A DNA stretch of 64,000 bases from Bin75 sp965223955 (GCA_965223955.1 OZ245029.1:2108001-2172000); one strand, 5' to 3'; counted from the first letter of the stretch, positions 17,876-26,676 are shown. Made by a program: numbers and translations. Notes: generated by a model from the letters alone, not told the origin.

Positions 17876-18523
17876 ATGGAATTTAACGAAAAAACCATTC
17901 AAGCCAAACAGGAAATGGCTCAGCACCGCCGTGAGATCTCCGGGCGTGAGGTTGACGAGGAGTATCAAGATGATCGCGTCCCCCCCGGACAGCATATCGT
18001 CAATAATTGGCCCGTGCTGGACCTTGGGTATAAACCGCAAATTTCACTTGAAGAATGGAAACTCACGGTGGATGGATTGGTTGAGTATCCCATCACATGG
18101 ACCTGGAAAGATTATCAGGCTCAGCCACAGCAGCCGTTTGAGTCCAATTTCCATTGCGTGACCTCCTGGAGCCAGCTTGGCATGGAATGGGTCGGGGTGA
18201 GTTTTCGGCATCTGCTCAGCCTGGTGCACCCCAAGCCGGAAGCCAGATATGTGCTCTTTGAGTCGTATGACGACTATACGACCAACTTGCCTCTTTCGGT
18301 CTGCGACGACGAGGACGTCTTTCTTGTCCATTCCTGGAACCACAAGCCGCTGTCTAAAGATCATGGGGGACCGGTTCGCATGATTATCCCCAAACGCTAT
18401 GCATGGAAGGGAGCCAAATGGATCAGAACCATCACCTTCGTGGAAAAAGATCAAAAAGGATTCTGGGAAGTGCGTGGGTATTCCAACACCGCCTTGCCGT
18501 GGGGAAATGATCGGTATGGGTGA
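17876..18523 (+). CDS. Sulfite-oxidase-like molybdopterin enzyme (cytosolic)
   Basis: 215 aa, no signal peptide. It is the compact SUOX-fold type without dimerisation domain. The cysteine expected to bind molybdenum is in FHCVTSWS near residue 99, and the family segments GVSFRHLL, DEDVFLVHSWNHKPLSKDHGGP and PKRYAWKGAKW follow. The physiological substrate of this short class is not settled. It follows the VKOR gene at 59 bases on the same strand. A second, larger, exported member of the superfamily is at 30564. Confidence 0.88.
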   Translation: MEFNEKTIQAKQEMAQHRREISGREVDEEYQDDRVPPGQHIVNNWPVLDLGYKPQISLEEWKLTVDGLVEYPITWTWKDYQAQPQQPFESNFHCVTSWSQLGMEWVGVSFRHLLSLVHPKPEARYVLFESYDDYTTNLPLSVCDDEDVFLVHSWNHKPLSKDHGGPVRMIIPKRYAWKGAKWIRTITFVEKDQKGFWEVRGYSNTALPWGNDRYG

Positions 18524-18587
18524 TCGATTGTTGTGACCGTTTCCCTCCAGACCCTACCTTTTTTCTCCTCCAGATTCATCTTATAGA

Positions 18588-19700
18588 ATGAGCGCCTCCA
18601 CCTCCTTCACCATCACGAAAATCGAACTCTGTTCACTGGATCTTCCCATCACCGATCCCTTTGTCGTCGCAACGGGCCAACTCCAGATGGCGCACAATGC
18701 CTTCGTACGACTTACCCTGCATGATGGAACCATCGGATACGGCGAGATTGCCCCCTTTCCCGCCATTACCGGGGAAGATCGCGAGAGCAGTCTGAAGAAG
18801 GCCCGGATATTGGGAAGCCACCTTCTCGGACAATCGACTCTTTATTACCAACGACTCGGACACGAACTGTCCGAACTCGCCCCCGACGCACCCGCGGCTC
18901 GGTGTGGATTGGAAACCGCCTTACTCGATGCCTTGACGCGCGCGATTCACGTCCCCTTGTGGGCCTTGTGGGGTGGAGCAGACGTACGCGCGCGTGAAAC
19001 GGACATCACCATTCCCATCGCCTCTTTGGAGCGAACCCGGGAACTCGCTCGACAGTGGTATGAACAGGGCTTTCGTCTATTCAAAATAAAGGTAGGCCAC
19101 GACGTGGACGAAGACGTTCGCCGGGTGGAAGCCCTTCATCGTCATTGTGCCGGCGTGGCGTTTGTAATCGATTCCAATCAAGGATACACGCGCGAGGAAG
19201 CCGCAACCTTGATCAAAGGCGTCAACCGGTTTGGCGGCACTATCCGCCTCCTTGAACAACCGCTGGTAAAGGACGATCTTGAAGGCCACGCCAAACTCCG
19301 CCTCGATTTCCACGTTCCCGTTGCCGCGGACGAATCGGCGCAATCAGTGCGCGATCTCCAAGCCGTCATTCAGCACCGTGCGGCGGACTACGTCAATATT
19401 AAAATCACCAAGAGCGGCTTGACGGAAGGGATCGTCATGGCAACCGTGGCGAAAGCCGCCGGTCTTGGCGTGATGCTGGGCGGGATGGTGGAAACCCGGG
19501 TCGCCATGGGGTGTTCCTACGGCCTCGCCATGGGCCTCGGCGGTTGTCCCGTCCTGGATCTCGACACGCCTTTGTTGATGGAAACCGATCCGATTGATGG
19601 AGGGTATACGTACGAAGGGCCCCTGCTTCAACCGTGGCATGGGCCCGGCCTCGATCTCGATATCCCGTCCTTTCAGGCCGCGACGTCCGACCACCTGTAA
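18588..19700 (+). CDS. Dipeptide epimerase (enolase superfamily)
   Basis: 370 aa, the muconate-lactonizing/L-Ala-D/L-Glu epimerase type. The acid-base lysine is in FKIKVGHD (about residue 166); metal ligands are in VIDSNQGYT, LLEQPL and AADESAQS; the second lysine is in IKITKSGLTEG; GGMVETRVAMG closes the barrel. Such enzymes epimerise dipeptides from peptidoglycan turnover; the exact substrate cannot be read here. Its last 57 codons and downstream DNA are present a second time at 20886-21057. TetR and M16 peptidase genes follow, which suggests a peptide-related locus. Confidence 0.88.
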   Translation: MSASTSFTITKIELCSLDLPITDPFVVATGQLQMAHNAFVRLTLHDGTIGYGEIAPFPAITGEDRESSLKKARILGSHLLGQSTLYYQRLGHELSELAPDAPAARCGLETALLDALTRAIHVPLWALWGGADVRARETDITIPIASLERTRELARQWYEQGFRLFKIKVGHDVDEDVRRVEALHRHCAGVAFVIDSNQGYTREEAATLIKGVNRFGGTIRLLEQPLVKDDLEGHAKLRLDFHVPVAADESAQSVRDLQAVIQHRAADYVNIKITKSGLTEGIVMATVAKAAGLGVMLGGMVETRVAMGCSYGLAMGLGGCPVLDLDTPLLMETDPIDGGYTYEGPLLQPWHGPGLDLDIPSFQAATSDHL

Positions 19701-19745
19701 AACGAGAACCTGCGATCACCATCCCTTTCCGAACACTTGCATATC

Positions 19746-19775
19746 TTGTTGCAAATCTGATAGTATGCTTATAAT
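19746..19775 (+). promoter_or_regulatory. Candidate promoter of the first TetR gene
   Basis: A consensus TATAAT at 19770-19775 is preceded by TTGTTG at 19746 (18-base spacer) or TTGCAA at 19749 (15-base spacer), 28 bases before the TetR ATG. In the duplicated copy the matching segment has lost the TATAAT (it reads GCTTACTGCTTG). Confidence 0.5.
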
Positions 19776-19802
19776 TCTAGTTCTTGCCTGCCGGAGTCAG
19801 AG

Positions 19803-20468
19803 ATGCCCAGAAAAAAACAATTCGGTGTTGATGATGTCATGCACAAGGCGATGGTTGCCTTCTGGGACCATGGCTATAAGGCAACGTCCTTACAGGATCT
19901 CGTGGAATGCATGGGTATCAACCGTGCGAGCCTCTACGACACGTTCAACGATAAATATTCCCTCTTCCTCGATAGTTTATATGCCTACAAATTGATCTAC
20001 ATCAAGTCCTACTTGGCGGAGCAAATGAAAAAACATACGCCCCGCGAAGCCATCATCAACTACTTTGTGGATATGATACTGAAGGCAGACGAACGAAACG
20101 GGTGTTTGATGGTCAATACGGCTTTGGAATTATCCCCCCATGACGAGCAAGTGGCGAAAATTGTCGATCAAAGCTTCAATTATATAGAAAGGAATTTCTT
20201 CCGCAAAATGATCGAACGGGGTCAGGCCAGTGGAGAAATTGCCAAGTCAGTGATTCCAATTACGACCGCACGCGCCTTGCTGAGTCTGCTTATCGGGTTG
20301 TGTGTCCTTTCCCGTAGCGAATCGAACAAGCCGCTGATGCAGGCGATCGTGTCCCAGGTGAAGTCGCTTTTACCTCTTGGCGATAACGTCGCCCTTCCCC
20401 ACCCCATCTCGCGCACCTCCAAGAACCACCGCCGGAAAGTCCAGCCCAGCGTCGCTCATGCAGGATGA
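19803..20468 (+). CDS. TetR/AcrR family regulator, copy 1
   Basis: 221 aa. The N-terminal DNA-binding domain (residues 1-55) contains the TetR helix-turn-helix TSLQDLVECMGINRASLYDTF, followed by an all-helical ligand domain with a cysteine in ERNGCLMVNTALELSPHD. Starts at ATG 19803. Nearly the same protein is encoded at 21159 with the same first residues (MPRKKQFGVDDVM). It is placed between the epimerase and the dead M16 fragment and probably controlled the epimerase-M16 region before the duplication (inference). Confidence 0.9.
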   Translation: MPRKKQFGVDDVMHKAMVAFWDHGYKATSLQDLVECMGINRASLYDTFNDKYSLFLDSLYAYKLIYIKSYLAEQMKKHTPREAIINYFVDMILKADERNGCLMVNTALELSPHDEQVAKIVDQSFNYIERNFFRKMIERGQASGEIAKSVIPITTARALLSLLIGLCVLSRSESNKPLMQAIVSQVKSLLPLGDNVALPHPISRTSKNHRRKVQPSVAHAG

Positions 20469-20526
20469 CCGTTGAAGGCTGATGATACATGACTCTATCG
20501 TGGTGTTGTTGCCTTTCGCTTATCAA

Positions 20527-20884
20527 ACAATAGACCTTGCATCCTTCGAGCAGAAAGTCACGGAATAAACCGTCAAGAACGGCTGGACTTTTATTCTCGT
20601 CGAGCGACCCGTGGTCCCGGTTTTTATCTTTATGACGGCCGCAAACGTGGGGTCGGCCCAGGAAGGCACGGGTAGAACCGGGCTCGCCCACATGTTCGAA
20701 CACAGGGCACTTAAAGGCGACCCACGCCTCGGCAACAAAAACTACAAAGATGAGAAAAAAGCCCTGGAGAAGTTGGAACAGGCGTATCCCGCTTGCCAGG
20801 AAGCCTGCTTGAGTTCCACCTCCGATGCCAACACATCGAAGACTTATCGAACGTCTATAAACGCAAGCAACAAGCCGCGGCGAA
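20527..20884 (+). pseudogene. 5' fragment of an M16 peptidase gene (duplicate)
   Basis: This stretch matches bases 23672-24018 of the intact M16 gene, with recognisable residues NGWTFILVERPV, MTAANVGSAQEGTGRTGLAHM and KNYKDEKKALEKLEQAY. The reading frame has a TAA where the intact gene has a tyrosine codon (GAATAAACC against GAATACACC), and the zinc motif reads HMFEHRAL in place of HMFEHMAF. It breaks off at about 20884 and continues directly into the epimerase 3' fragment. Non-functional. Confidence 0.85.
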
Positions 20885-20885
20885 A

Positions 20886-21057
20886 CATGGGCCTTGGCGG
20901 CTGTCCCGTCTTGGATCTCGACACGCCTTTGTTGATGGAAACCGATCCGATTGCTGGAGGGTATACGTATGAAGGACCCCTGCTTCAACCGTGGCATGGG
21001 CCCGGACTCGATCTCGATATCCCATCCTTTCAGGCCGCCACGTCCGAGCACCTGTAA
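20886..21057 (+). pseudogene. 3' fragment of the dipeptide epimerase gene (duplicate)
   Basis: It encodes the last 56 or so residues of the epimerase (GLGGCPVLDLDTPLLMETDP onward, ending TSEHL) with few changes from 19530-19700, including the same stop and the same downstream sequence. It has no start and no upstream catalytic part. It is fused in frame to the preceding M16 fragment, the novel joint of the tandem duplication. Confidence 0.88.
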
Positions 21058-21158
21058 AACGGGAACCTGCGATCACCATCCCTTTCCGAATACTTGTATA
21101 TTTTGATGCAATCTGATAGCATGCTTACTGCTTGCCTATTTTTCCACTAGTGGTGGAG

Positions 21159-21830
21159 ATGCCCAGAAAAAAACAATTCGGCGTTGATGATGTCATGCAG
21201 AAAGCGATAGGTATCTTCTGGAGCCACGGCTATAATGCGACGTCCTTACAGGATCTCGTGGAATGCATGGGTATCAACCGCGCCAGTCAGTATGACACGT
21301 TCGGCGATAAGTATAGCCTCTTCATCGAGACCTTGCACAGCTATAAGCTCATCTACCTCAAGCCCTTCTTCGCAGAAAGAATGAAGGCGTATTCGCCACG
21401 CCAAGCCATCCTCGGCTTATTCCAGGAGGTCAGTACCCGGGTACTGAAAGGTGAGGAACGAAATGGTTGTTTTATCATCAATATGGCCTTGGAGTTATCG
21501 CCGCATGATGAGAAGGTGGCGAAGATCGTCAATCAGGCCTTCGCCCAGATAGAAAAGAATTTTTTCCGCAAACTGATCGAACAGGGCCAAGCCAGCGGAG
21601 AGATTTCCATGGCGGTGGTTCCGCTCACGACCTCGCGTGCTTTGCTGAGTCAGTTCATCGGATTGCGGGTGCTTTCCCGCAGCCGTCCTGAGAAGGCTTT
21701 GCTGCAGTCGATCTCGAACCAGGTGGAGGCGCTTTTACCCCTTGCCGATAATGTAATCTTTCCCCACCCCGTCTCCCGCTCCCTCAAAAAACAAGGTCGC
21801 AAAGTCCATTCCCCTGCCGTTCTTGTGTGA
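21159..21830 (+). CDS. TetR/AcrR family regulator, copy 2
   Basis: 223 aa from the ATG at 21159. The DNA-binding helix (TSLQDLVECMGINRASQYDTF) is nearly identical to that of copy 1, with L to Q next to the recognition helix, so the two probably bind the same or overlapping operators. The ligand domain has diverged more and has a small insertion (FQEVSTRVLKGEERNGC). GGTGGAG precedes the start. The promoter equivalent to that of copy 1 has decayed, so its expression may differ. Intact, so apparently kept by selection. Confidence 0.88.
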   Translation: MPRKKQFGVDDVMQKAIGIFWSHGYNATSLQDLVECMGINRASQYDTFGDKYSLFIETLHSYKLIYLKPFFAERMKAYSPRQAILGLFQEVSTRVLKGEERNGCFIINMALELSPHDEKVAKIVNQAFAQIEKNFFRKLIEQGQASGEISMAVVPLTTSRALLSQFIGLRVLSRSRPEKALLQSISNQVEALLPLADNVIFPHPVSRSLKKQGRKVHSPAVLV

Positions 21831-21868
21831 CTCCGCAGTGATGTTGATACCTCCTGCTTTTCTTCTCA

Positions 21869-22375
21869 GTGCGACACACGTCATACTCTCCGAACATCAA
21901 ACTCAGTAACAGGACCTGCTTGAGACTCCTCATAGCTTTGTGGACCTTGGCCGGGGCTACAAGCTTTTCTCTTCTGACGAGTGGTGTCTTTGTCGTTGCT
22001 TTTGCCTTGGGCAATCCCGTTACGGAAACACACTCCCCGGACCTGAGCGGGACATGGGAAATTCAAGAAGAAGACAAAACCTATCATGCGACGTTGGATG
22101 CGCAAGGAAACGGGCCTTATACCCATGAAGGAGGCCGGTTCACCACCACGAAACTGGATGGACGGCTCTGGTCAGGGAAATGGGTTCAAACCGGAAATGA
22201 CCGCGAAGGAGAGTTTGAAGTCCTGCTGTCAGAAGATTTTTTAACTGCCGAAGGGAATTGGTGGTATACCCGCGTCGGCGAAAACCTCGCCATTCCGCCC
22301 GGGCTCTACGGGGGCTCCTATTTCTTCAGGAAACTTCAAGAGAACCCAACCGGACAGGCTCAACAGCCCCCCTGA
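21869..22375 (+). CDS. Exported hypothetical protein
   Basis: 168 aa, starting at a GTG. A hydrophobic segment (LRLLIALWTLAGATSFSLLT, then VFVVAFALG) gives a signal or anchor; the mature part is beta-rich (LSGTWEIQEEDKTYHATLDA; RLWSGKWVQTGNDREGEFEV; GNWWYTRVGENLAIPPG), resembling a small lipocalin-like or META-like fold, not a family I can name. It lies between TetR copy 2 and the IS element and is absent at the matching place after TetR copy 1, so it was inserted after, or lost from, one duplicate. Confidence 0.55.
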   Translation: MRHTSYSPNIKLSNRTCLRLLIALWTLAGATSFSLLTSGVFVVAFALGNPVTETHSPDLSGTWEIQEEDKTYHATLDAQGNGPYTHEGGRFTTTKLDGRLWSGKWVQTGNDREGEFEVLLSEDFLTAEGNWWYTRVGENLAIPPGLYGGSYFFRKLQENPTGQAQQPP

Positions 22376-22431
22376 TCACGTTCTCCTCCTGCCTGATCGT
22401 TCGGGCTCCATACGCACGATTTGCCGTTTAC

Positions 22432-23518
22432 TGTATAGGTTCAGAAACATATGGCACTCCTTGACCCAGGAGGAGTCACCATGCACATCCACCATCTCGG
22501 CTACCGGATCCGGGGGTTCTATCGAGTAGCCAATCTGGGCTATCGTTGGGACATGATACCCAACGAAGCTCACCACCGACTCAAGATTCTGACGTTCTGG
22601 GCCACCCATGGCCCGGCGGCGACCCAGGATGCCTATGCGGTCAGCCGCCGGACGCTCGCGCGCTGGAAACACACGTTGACCCAGGCCGGCGGTCAGCCCG
22701 CCGCCTTGGCCGCCCGCTCCCGTGCCCCCCACCGACGGCGCCAGCCCCACAGCCCGCCCGCACTGAACCAGGAGATCCGGCGTCTGCGCACCACCTTCCC
22801 TAACCTCGGGAAGGCCAAACTCCACGTCCTGCTGGCCCCGTGGTGTGAGGCCCACGGCCTCGCCCTGCCCAGTGTCTCCACCATTGGGCGCCTGATCGCC
22901 CGTGCGCCCGACAAGATGCGGCACGCCCCCGTCCGCTTGACGGCGCGGGGCCAGCCTAAACCCGTCGTGCGGCCGCGCAAAGCGCGGAAACCCCGCGGCC
23001 ACTCCGCCCCGCCCCTCGAGGTGTTCGCCTGTGATACCGTCGTCCGGCTCCAGGCGGGCCTCCGCCGCTACTTGTTCCCCTTTCTCGATCCCCACTCGCG
23101 CTTCGCGGTCGCCGTGGCCACGCCCCCCGCGTCCAGCCGCCAGGCGACCCGCGCGCTGGAGGCCTTGTGCCAGGTGCTGCCACGCCCCCCGCGGGTCGTG
23201 CTCTCCGACAACGGCTCGGAATTCCTGGGCCACTTCCAGCAGCGGTTGGAGGCGCGCGGCATCACGCACTGGTGGACCTATCCCCGTTCCCCGAAAATGA
23301 ATGCCCATGTAGAACGGTTCAACCGGACCATTCAGGAACAGTTCGTGGACTATCATGAGGACTTGCTGTTCGACGACGTGGCCCTGTTCAACCAACAATT
23401 GGCCGACTGGTTGATCGCGTATAACACCGTCTTACCCCACCATAGCCTTGGCCGCCAATCTCCGGTACAATTCCTCCTTCACCATCAACCCGAGTGCCAA
23501 ATGTGGTGGACCCATACA
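22432..23518 (+). mobile_element. Insertion sequence (IS3/IS481-like, DDE) of 1087 bp
   Basis: The ends form imperfect inverted repeats of about 27 bases: the left begins TGTATAGGTTCAG and the right, read inward, TGTATGGGTCCACC, both continuing to TGGCACTC. TG...CA ends are usual in this group. Flanks TTTAC and TTGAC may be a 5-base target duplication with one change. It separates the 5' side of the M16 gene from the TetR copy 2 region. Confidence 0.8.
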
Positions 23519-23857
23519 TTGACTTGCAAGGCGCCATTGAACTGGGTAGGATACCAGAGAGGACCATTGCTCAAGCCTGCCTATGATTTCGATTCCCGCA
23601 CAGCAAACACCACGGCGTCTTTTCATCCTTCTTCTGTTCTGCATCTTCTGTTTTCCCTCGATTTCTCGAGGAATAGACCTTGCGTCATTCGAGCAGAAAG
23701 TCACGGAATACACCGTCAAAAACGGCTGGACGTTTATTCTCGTCGAGCGACCCGTGGCCCCGGTTTTTGCTTTTATGACGGCCGTGAACGTGGGGTCGGC
23801 GCAAGAAGACGCCGGCAGGACCGGGCTCGCGCACATGTTCGAACACATGGCCTTTAA
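22481..23857 (+). CDS. DDE integrase/transposase of the IS element
   Basis: The catalytic core has D in VFACDTVV, D in LSDNGSEFLG and E in NAHVERFNRTI, with an N-terminal helix-turn-helix (AVSRRTLARWKHTLTQAGG). The start at 22481 has AGGAGG directly upstream. Transposase-like sequence ends with QPECQMWWTHT at the right inverted repeat (23518), but there is no stop there: the frame stays open through 113 further codons of host DNA to 23857, overlapping the M16 gene in another frame. The functional part is therefore about 346 residues. Confidence 0.85.
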   Translation: MHIHHLGYRIRGFYRVANLGYRWDMIPNEAHHRLKILTFWATHGPAATQDAYAVSRRTLARWKHTLTQAGGQPAALAARSRAPHRRRQPHSPPALNQEIRRLRTTFPNLGKAKLHVLLAPWCEAHGLALPSVSTIGRLIARAPDKMRHAPVRLTARGQPKPVVRPRKARKPRGHSAPPLEVFACDTVVRLQAGLRRYLFPFLDPHSRFAVAVATPPASSRQATRALEALCQVLPRPPRVVLSDNGSEFLGHFQQRLEARGITHWWTYPRSPKMNAHVERFNRTIQEQFVDYHEDLLFDDVALFNQQLADWLIAYNTVLPHHSLGRQSPVQFLLHHQPECQMWWTHTLTCKAPLNWVGYQRGPLLKPAYDFDSRTANTTASFHPSSVLHLLFSLDFSRNRPCVIRAESHGIHRQKRLDVYSRRATRGPGFCFYDGRERGVGARRRRQDRARAHVRTHGL

Positions 23858-25139
23858 AGGCACGCCTCGCCTCGGCACCAAGAACTACGAAGAAGAGAAA
23901 AAAGCCTTGGAGGAGTTGGAACGGGCTTATCTGGCTCATCAGGAAGCCAGGTTGGGTTCCCCGTCCGATGCTGAACGCCTCAAACACCTGTGGAACGTCT
24001 ATAAAAGCAAGCAACGGGCCGCCGCGACGTTCGTGAAGAAAAACGAATTCTCCGACGTCGTTGAACGAGAAGGCGGAGTTGCCGTGAACGCCTTTACCAG
24101 TGCCGATGTTACCGGATATTTTTACGCACTCCCCGCCAACAAGATCGAGCTCTTTTGTTATCTGGAATCAGAACGATTTTTACACCCGGTGTTTCGTGAG
24201 TTCTACGAAGAACGGGACGTGGTCATGGAAGAGCGCCGGATGCGCACGGAAAGCCGGCCCGTCGGCCGGCTCATTGAACAGTTTGTGGCTACTGCCTTTA
24301 CGGCCCACCCCTATCACCATCCGGTGATCGGCTATGCCAGCGATATTCAATCCTATACCATGACCGATGCCGAAACATTTTTTGAAACCTACTACGTCCC
24401 GTCCAATATGGTCACGGCGATTGTCGGAGACATTCACCCGGAAACCCTCATCCCTCTTCTCGAAACGTATTTCGGCCGGATCCCCGGCGGACCGAAACCT
24501 CCGCCCTTGAGAACCGTGGAACCCCCGTCAATCGCGGAAAAAGTGGTGAGGATTCAAGATCCGTCTCAACCATTTTATCTGGAGGGATACCATAAACCGG
24601 CGGCCACGCATCCCGATCAACCCGTGTTCGACGCCATCGACGACATTTTAACGAATGGACGGACCTCCCGATTTTATCGCTCGTTGGTCCGGGACAAGCA
24701 AATCGCGGTCGACGCCGGGGCCTATGGGGCTTACCCGGGTGAAAAGTATCCGCATCTGTGGGTGGCGTATGCGGTTCCCGCGCGCGGGGTCTCCAATGAA
24801 ACCGTTCAGCACGCCATTCGTGAGGAATTAGATCGCCTGAAAACCGAAGACGTCACGGACGAGGAATTAGCCAAATTCCGGACGAGGGCCAAAGCCAGTC
24901 TGATCTATTCCCTGAAAAGCAACCTCGGCTTGGCCATGAAGCTCACGGACTACCATACCCTTTTTGGTGATTGGCGCGAACTGTTTCGTTACATCCAACG
25001 CTTTGACGGAGTGACGAAAGCAGACATCCGGCGTATCGCCCGGCAAACGTTTATTGCACCCAATCGGGTCGTGGCACAAATCGAAACCGCGACAGCACCC
25101 GCTGCTCTCATGCCGACGGCACCCCAAGAAGGACCATGA
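23583..25139 (+). CDS. M16 zinc peptidase, catalytic subunit
   Basis: 518 aa with a signal peptide (LFILLLFCIFCFPSISRG). The inverted zinc motif HxxEH is present as HMFEHMAFKG near residue 85, with the third ligand glutamate in the EGGVAVNAFTSADVTGYFY segment. The second half is the M16 C-terminal domain. Such exported pitrilysin-type peptidases degrade peptides in the periplasm, often with an inactive partner, which is the next gene (1-base gap). An IS element ends 64 bases upstream, so the original promoter has been displaced. A 5' fragment copy is at 20527. Confidence 0.92.
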   Translation: MISIPAQQTPRRLFILLLFCIFCFPSISRGIDLASFEQKVTEYTVKNGWTFILVERPVAPVFAFMTAVNVGSAQEDAGRTGLAHMFEHMAFKGTPRLGTKNYEEEKKALEELERAYLAHQEARLGSPSDAERLKHLWNVYKSKQRAAATFVKKNEFSDVVEREGGVAVNAFTSADVTGYFYALPANKIELFCYLESERFLHPVFREFYEERDVVMEERRMRTESRPVGRLIEQFVATAFTAHPYHHPVIGYASDIQSYTMTDAETFFETYYVPSNMVTAIVGDIHPETLIPLLETYFGRIPGGPKPPPLRTVEPPSIAEKVVRIQDPSQPFYLEGYHKPAATHPDQPVFDAIDDILTNGRTSRFYRSLVRDKQIAVDAGAYGAYPGEKYPHLWVAYAVPARGVSNETVQHAIREELDRLKTEDVTDEELAKFRTRAKASLIYSLKSNLGLAMKLTDYHTLFGDWRELFRYIQRFDGVTKADIRRIARQTFIAPNRVVAQIETATAPAALMPTAPQEGP

Positions 25140-25140
25140 C

Positions 25141-26625
25141 ATGAGAAAAGCCGCGTTCCGATCTCTCAGGTTCCGGCCGGCCCACGGGCTACGACGTTCC
25201 CTGCCGTTCTTGATTACGTGTGTCGTGCTCTCTCTCTCGCTGACCACGCAGGTACTCGGTCAGGTGAACACGGTTGAGCAACTGGCGTACCCCCCTCTGC
25301 CGGATATTCACATTCCCCAACCGACCCGGGTCGTCCTGGACAACGGCATGGTGGTGTTTCTCCTGGAAGATCACGAACTCCCGACCATTCACGTTTCGGC
25401 GCGCATCCGGACCGGCTCCCGCCTGGAACCGGCCGACAAGGTGGGGTTGGCCTCGCTCACGGGGACCGTTATGCGAAGCGGAGGCACGGCAACGCGCACC
25501 GGAGACAGGCTTGATGACTACCTGGAACGCAAAGCCGCTTCCATTGAAACCGGCATCGGCGTGACCGCGGGCTCGGCCTCGATGACGTGTTTGAGCGAAG
25601 ACTTTTCCGAAGTCTTTGCCGTCTTCGGCGACGTCCTGCAAAACCCACGATTCGATCCGGGGAAACTGGCCATCGCCAAAAACCAGGTCATGGCGGGTAT
25701 TGCCAGGCAAAATGACAACCCCGACGGCATTCTGTCCCGAGAATTTGCGAAGTTGGTATATGGCAAGGATTCACCCTATGCCCGGGTCGAGTCCTATGCC
25801 ACCATCAACAGTATTTCCCGACAGGATCTTATCGATTGGTATGCGAAATATTTTTCCCCGAATCGCATCATCCTGGGCCTGGTCGGGGATTTTCAAACGG
25901 AGCAGGCGCTAGACATGGTGAAACATACGTTCGGGACGTGGCCACAAGGGGAGAGATTTGACGACCCGATTGTCCCCTACCAGCCTTCCACGACCCGAAG
26001 GGTTTATTACGTGGAAAAATCCGACATGACCCAAGCCAAGATTGTCATCGGACATTTGGGACTCATGCGCAACCATCCGGACTACCATCCGGTGGTTATC
26101 ATCAACCAAATACTATCCGGCTCTTTCGGTGCCCGGCTCTTTTCCAGTATTCGTTCTCAAAAAGGGTTGGCCTATGACGTTCATGGTGGGGTCGGGTTCG
26201 GGTGGGATTATCCGGCAACCGCCAGTTTTTCAATGTCCACCAAAACGGACACCACGCAGGCGGGTATTGACGCCTTATTGGAGGAAGCCCGTAAAATCAT
26301 GGAGACGGAACCCCCAACCGAAGAAGAAATCAACAAGGCTAAAGCCAGTCTCCTGAATTCTTTTGTCTTTTCAGTCGATTCGCCGGGGAAAGTTCTTGGG
26401 AAAGTTCTCACCTATGAATATTTCGGGTATCCTGCTGATTGGCTCGTCAGATTCAGAACAGGCATCGAACAAGCGACTGGATCACAAGTTCGGAAAGCGG
26501 CTCACACGCACATCAAACCGGACCAGTTCGTGATCTTCATCATGGGGCCCCGCCAAGGCACGGCGCCTGCCTTGGCGCGATATGAAACGGTCGAAGAACT
26601 CGACATTTCCATCCCTGAATCGTAA
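25141..26625 (+). CDS. M16 peptidase-like protein, non-catalytic partner
   Basis: 494 aa with a signal peptide (PFLITCVVLSLSLTTQVLG). It has the M16 fold (VVLDNGMVVFLLEDHELPTIHV; GSRLEPADKVGLASLTGTVM), but the place of HxxEH is GLASLTG, so the zinc site is missing. The R/Y pair typical of the partner subunit can be seen late in the protein (SQKGLAYDVHGG). Alternating active and inactive M16 subunits form heterodimers, as in mitochondrial processing peptidase. The ATG at 25141 follows the first gene's TGA by one base and has AAGGA upstream; a frame opening 87 bases earlier lies inside that gene. Confidence 0.9.
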   Translation: MRKAAFRSLRFRPAHGLRRSLPFLITCVVLSLSLTTQVLGQVNTVEQLAYPPLPDIHIPQPTRVVLDNGMVVFLLEDHELPTIHVSARIRTGSRLEPADKVGLASLTGTVMRSGGTATRTGDRLDDYLERKAASIETGIGVTAGSASMTCLSEDFSEVFAVFGDVLQNPRFDPGKLAIAKNQVMAGIARQNDNPDGILSREFAKLVYGKDSPYARVESYATINSISRQDLIDWYAKYFSPNRIILGLVGDFQTEQALDMVKHTFGTWPQGERFDDPIVPYQPSTTRRVYYVEKSDMTQAKIVIGHLGLMRNHPDYHPVVIINQILSGSFGARLFSSIRSQKGLAYDVHGGVGFGWDYPATASFSMSTKTDTTQAGIDALLEEARKIMETEPPTEEEINKAKASLLNSFVFSVDSPGKVLGKVLTYEYFGYPADWLVRFRTGIEQATGSQVRKAAHTHIKPDQFVIFIMGPRQGTAPALARYETVEELDISIPES

Positions 26626-26676
26626 TAATAGCGATCGTCACAAATCGAAAAATTCGGATCGGCAAGGAGACTTCTG

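Larger units (their letters stand above)
19527..20884. repeat. First copy of a ~1.36-kb tandem duplication
   Basis: The segment from inside the epimerase 3' end, through the TetR gene, to inside an M16 peptidase 5' end recurs from 20886 onwards (second copy 20886-21830, continued at 23672-24018 after inserted DNA). The two copies are clearly similar base by base but diverged. The arrangement is what a single tandem duplication leaves: an intact epimerase on the left, an intact M16 gene on the right and a chimeric joint between them. Confidence 0.8.

Noticed and set aside
22451..23857. A single 468-aa transposase
   Set aside because: The last 113 codons are host DNA read through from the IS end, in a different frame from the M16 gene that really occupies it.
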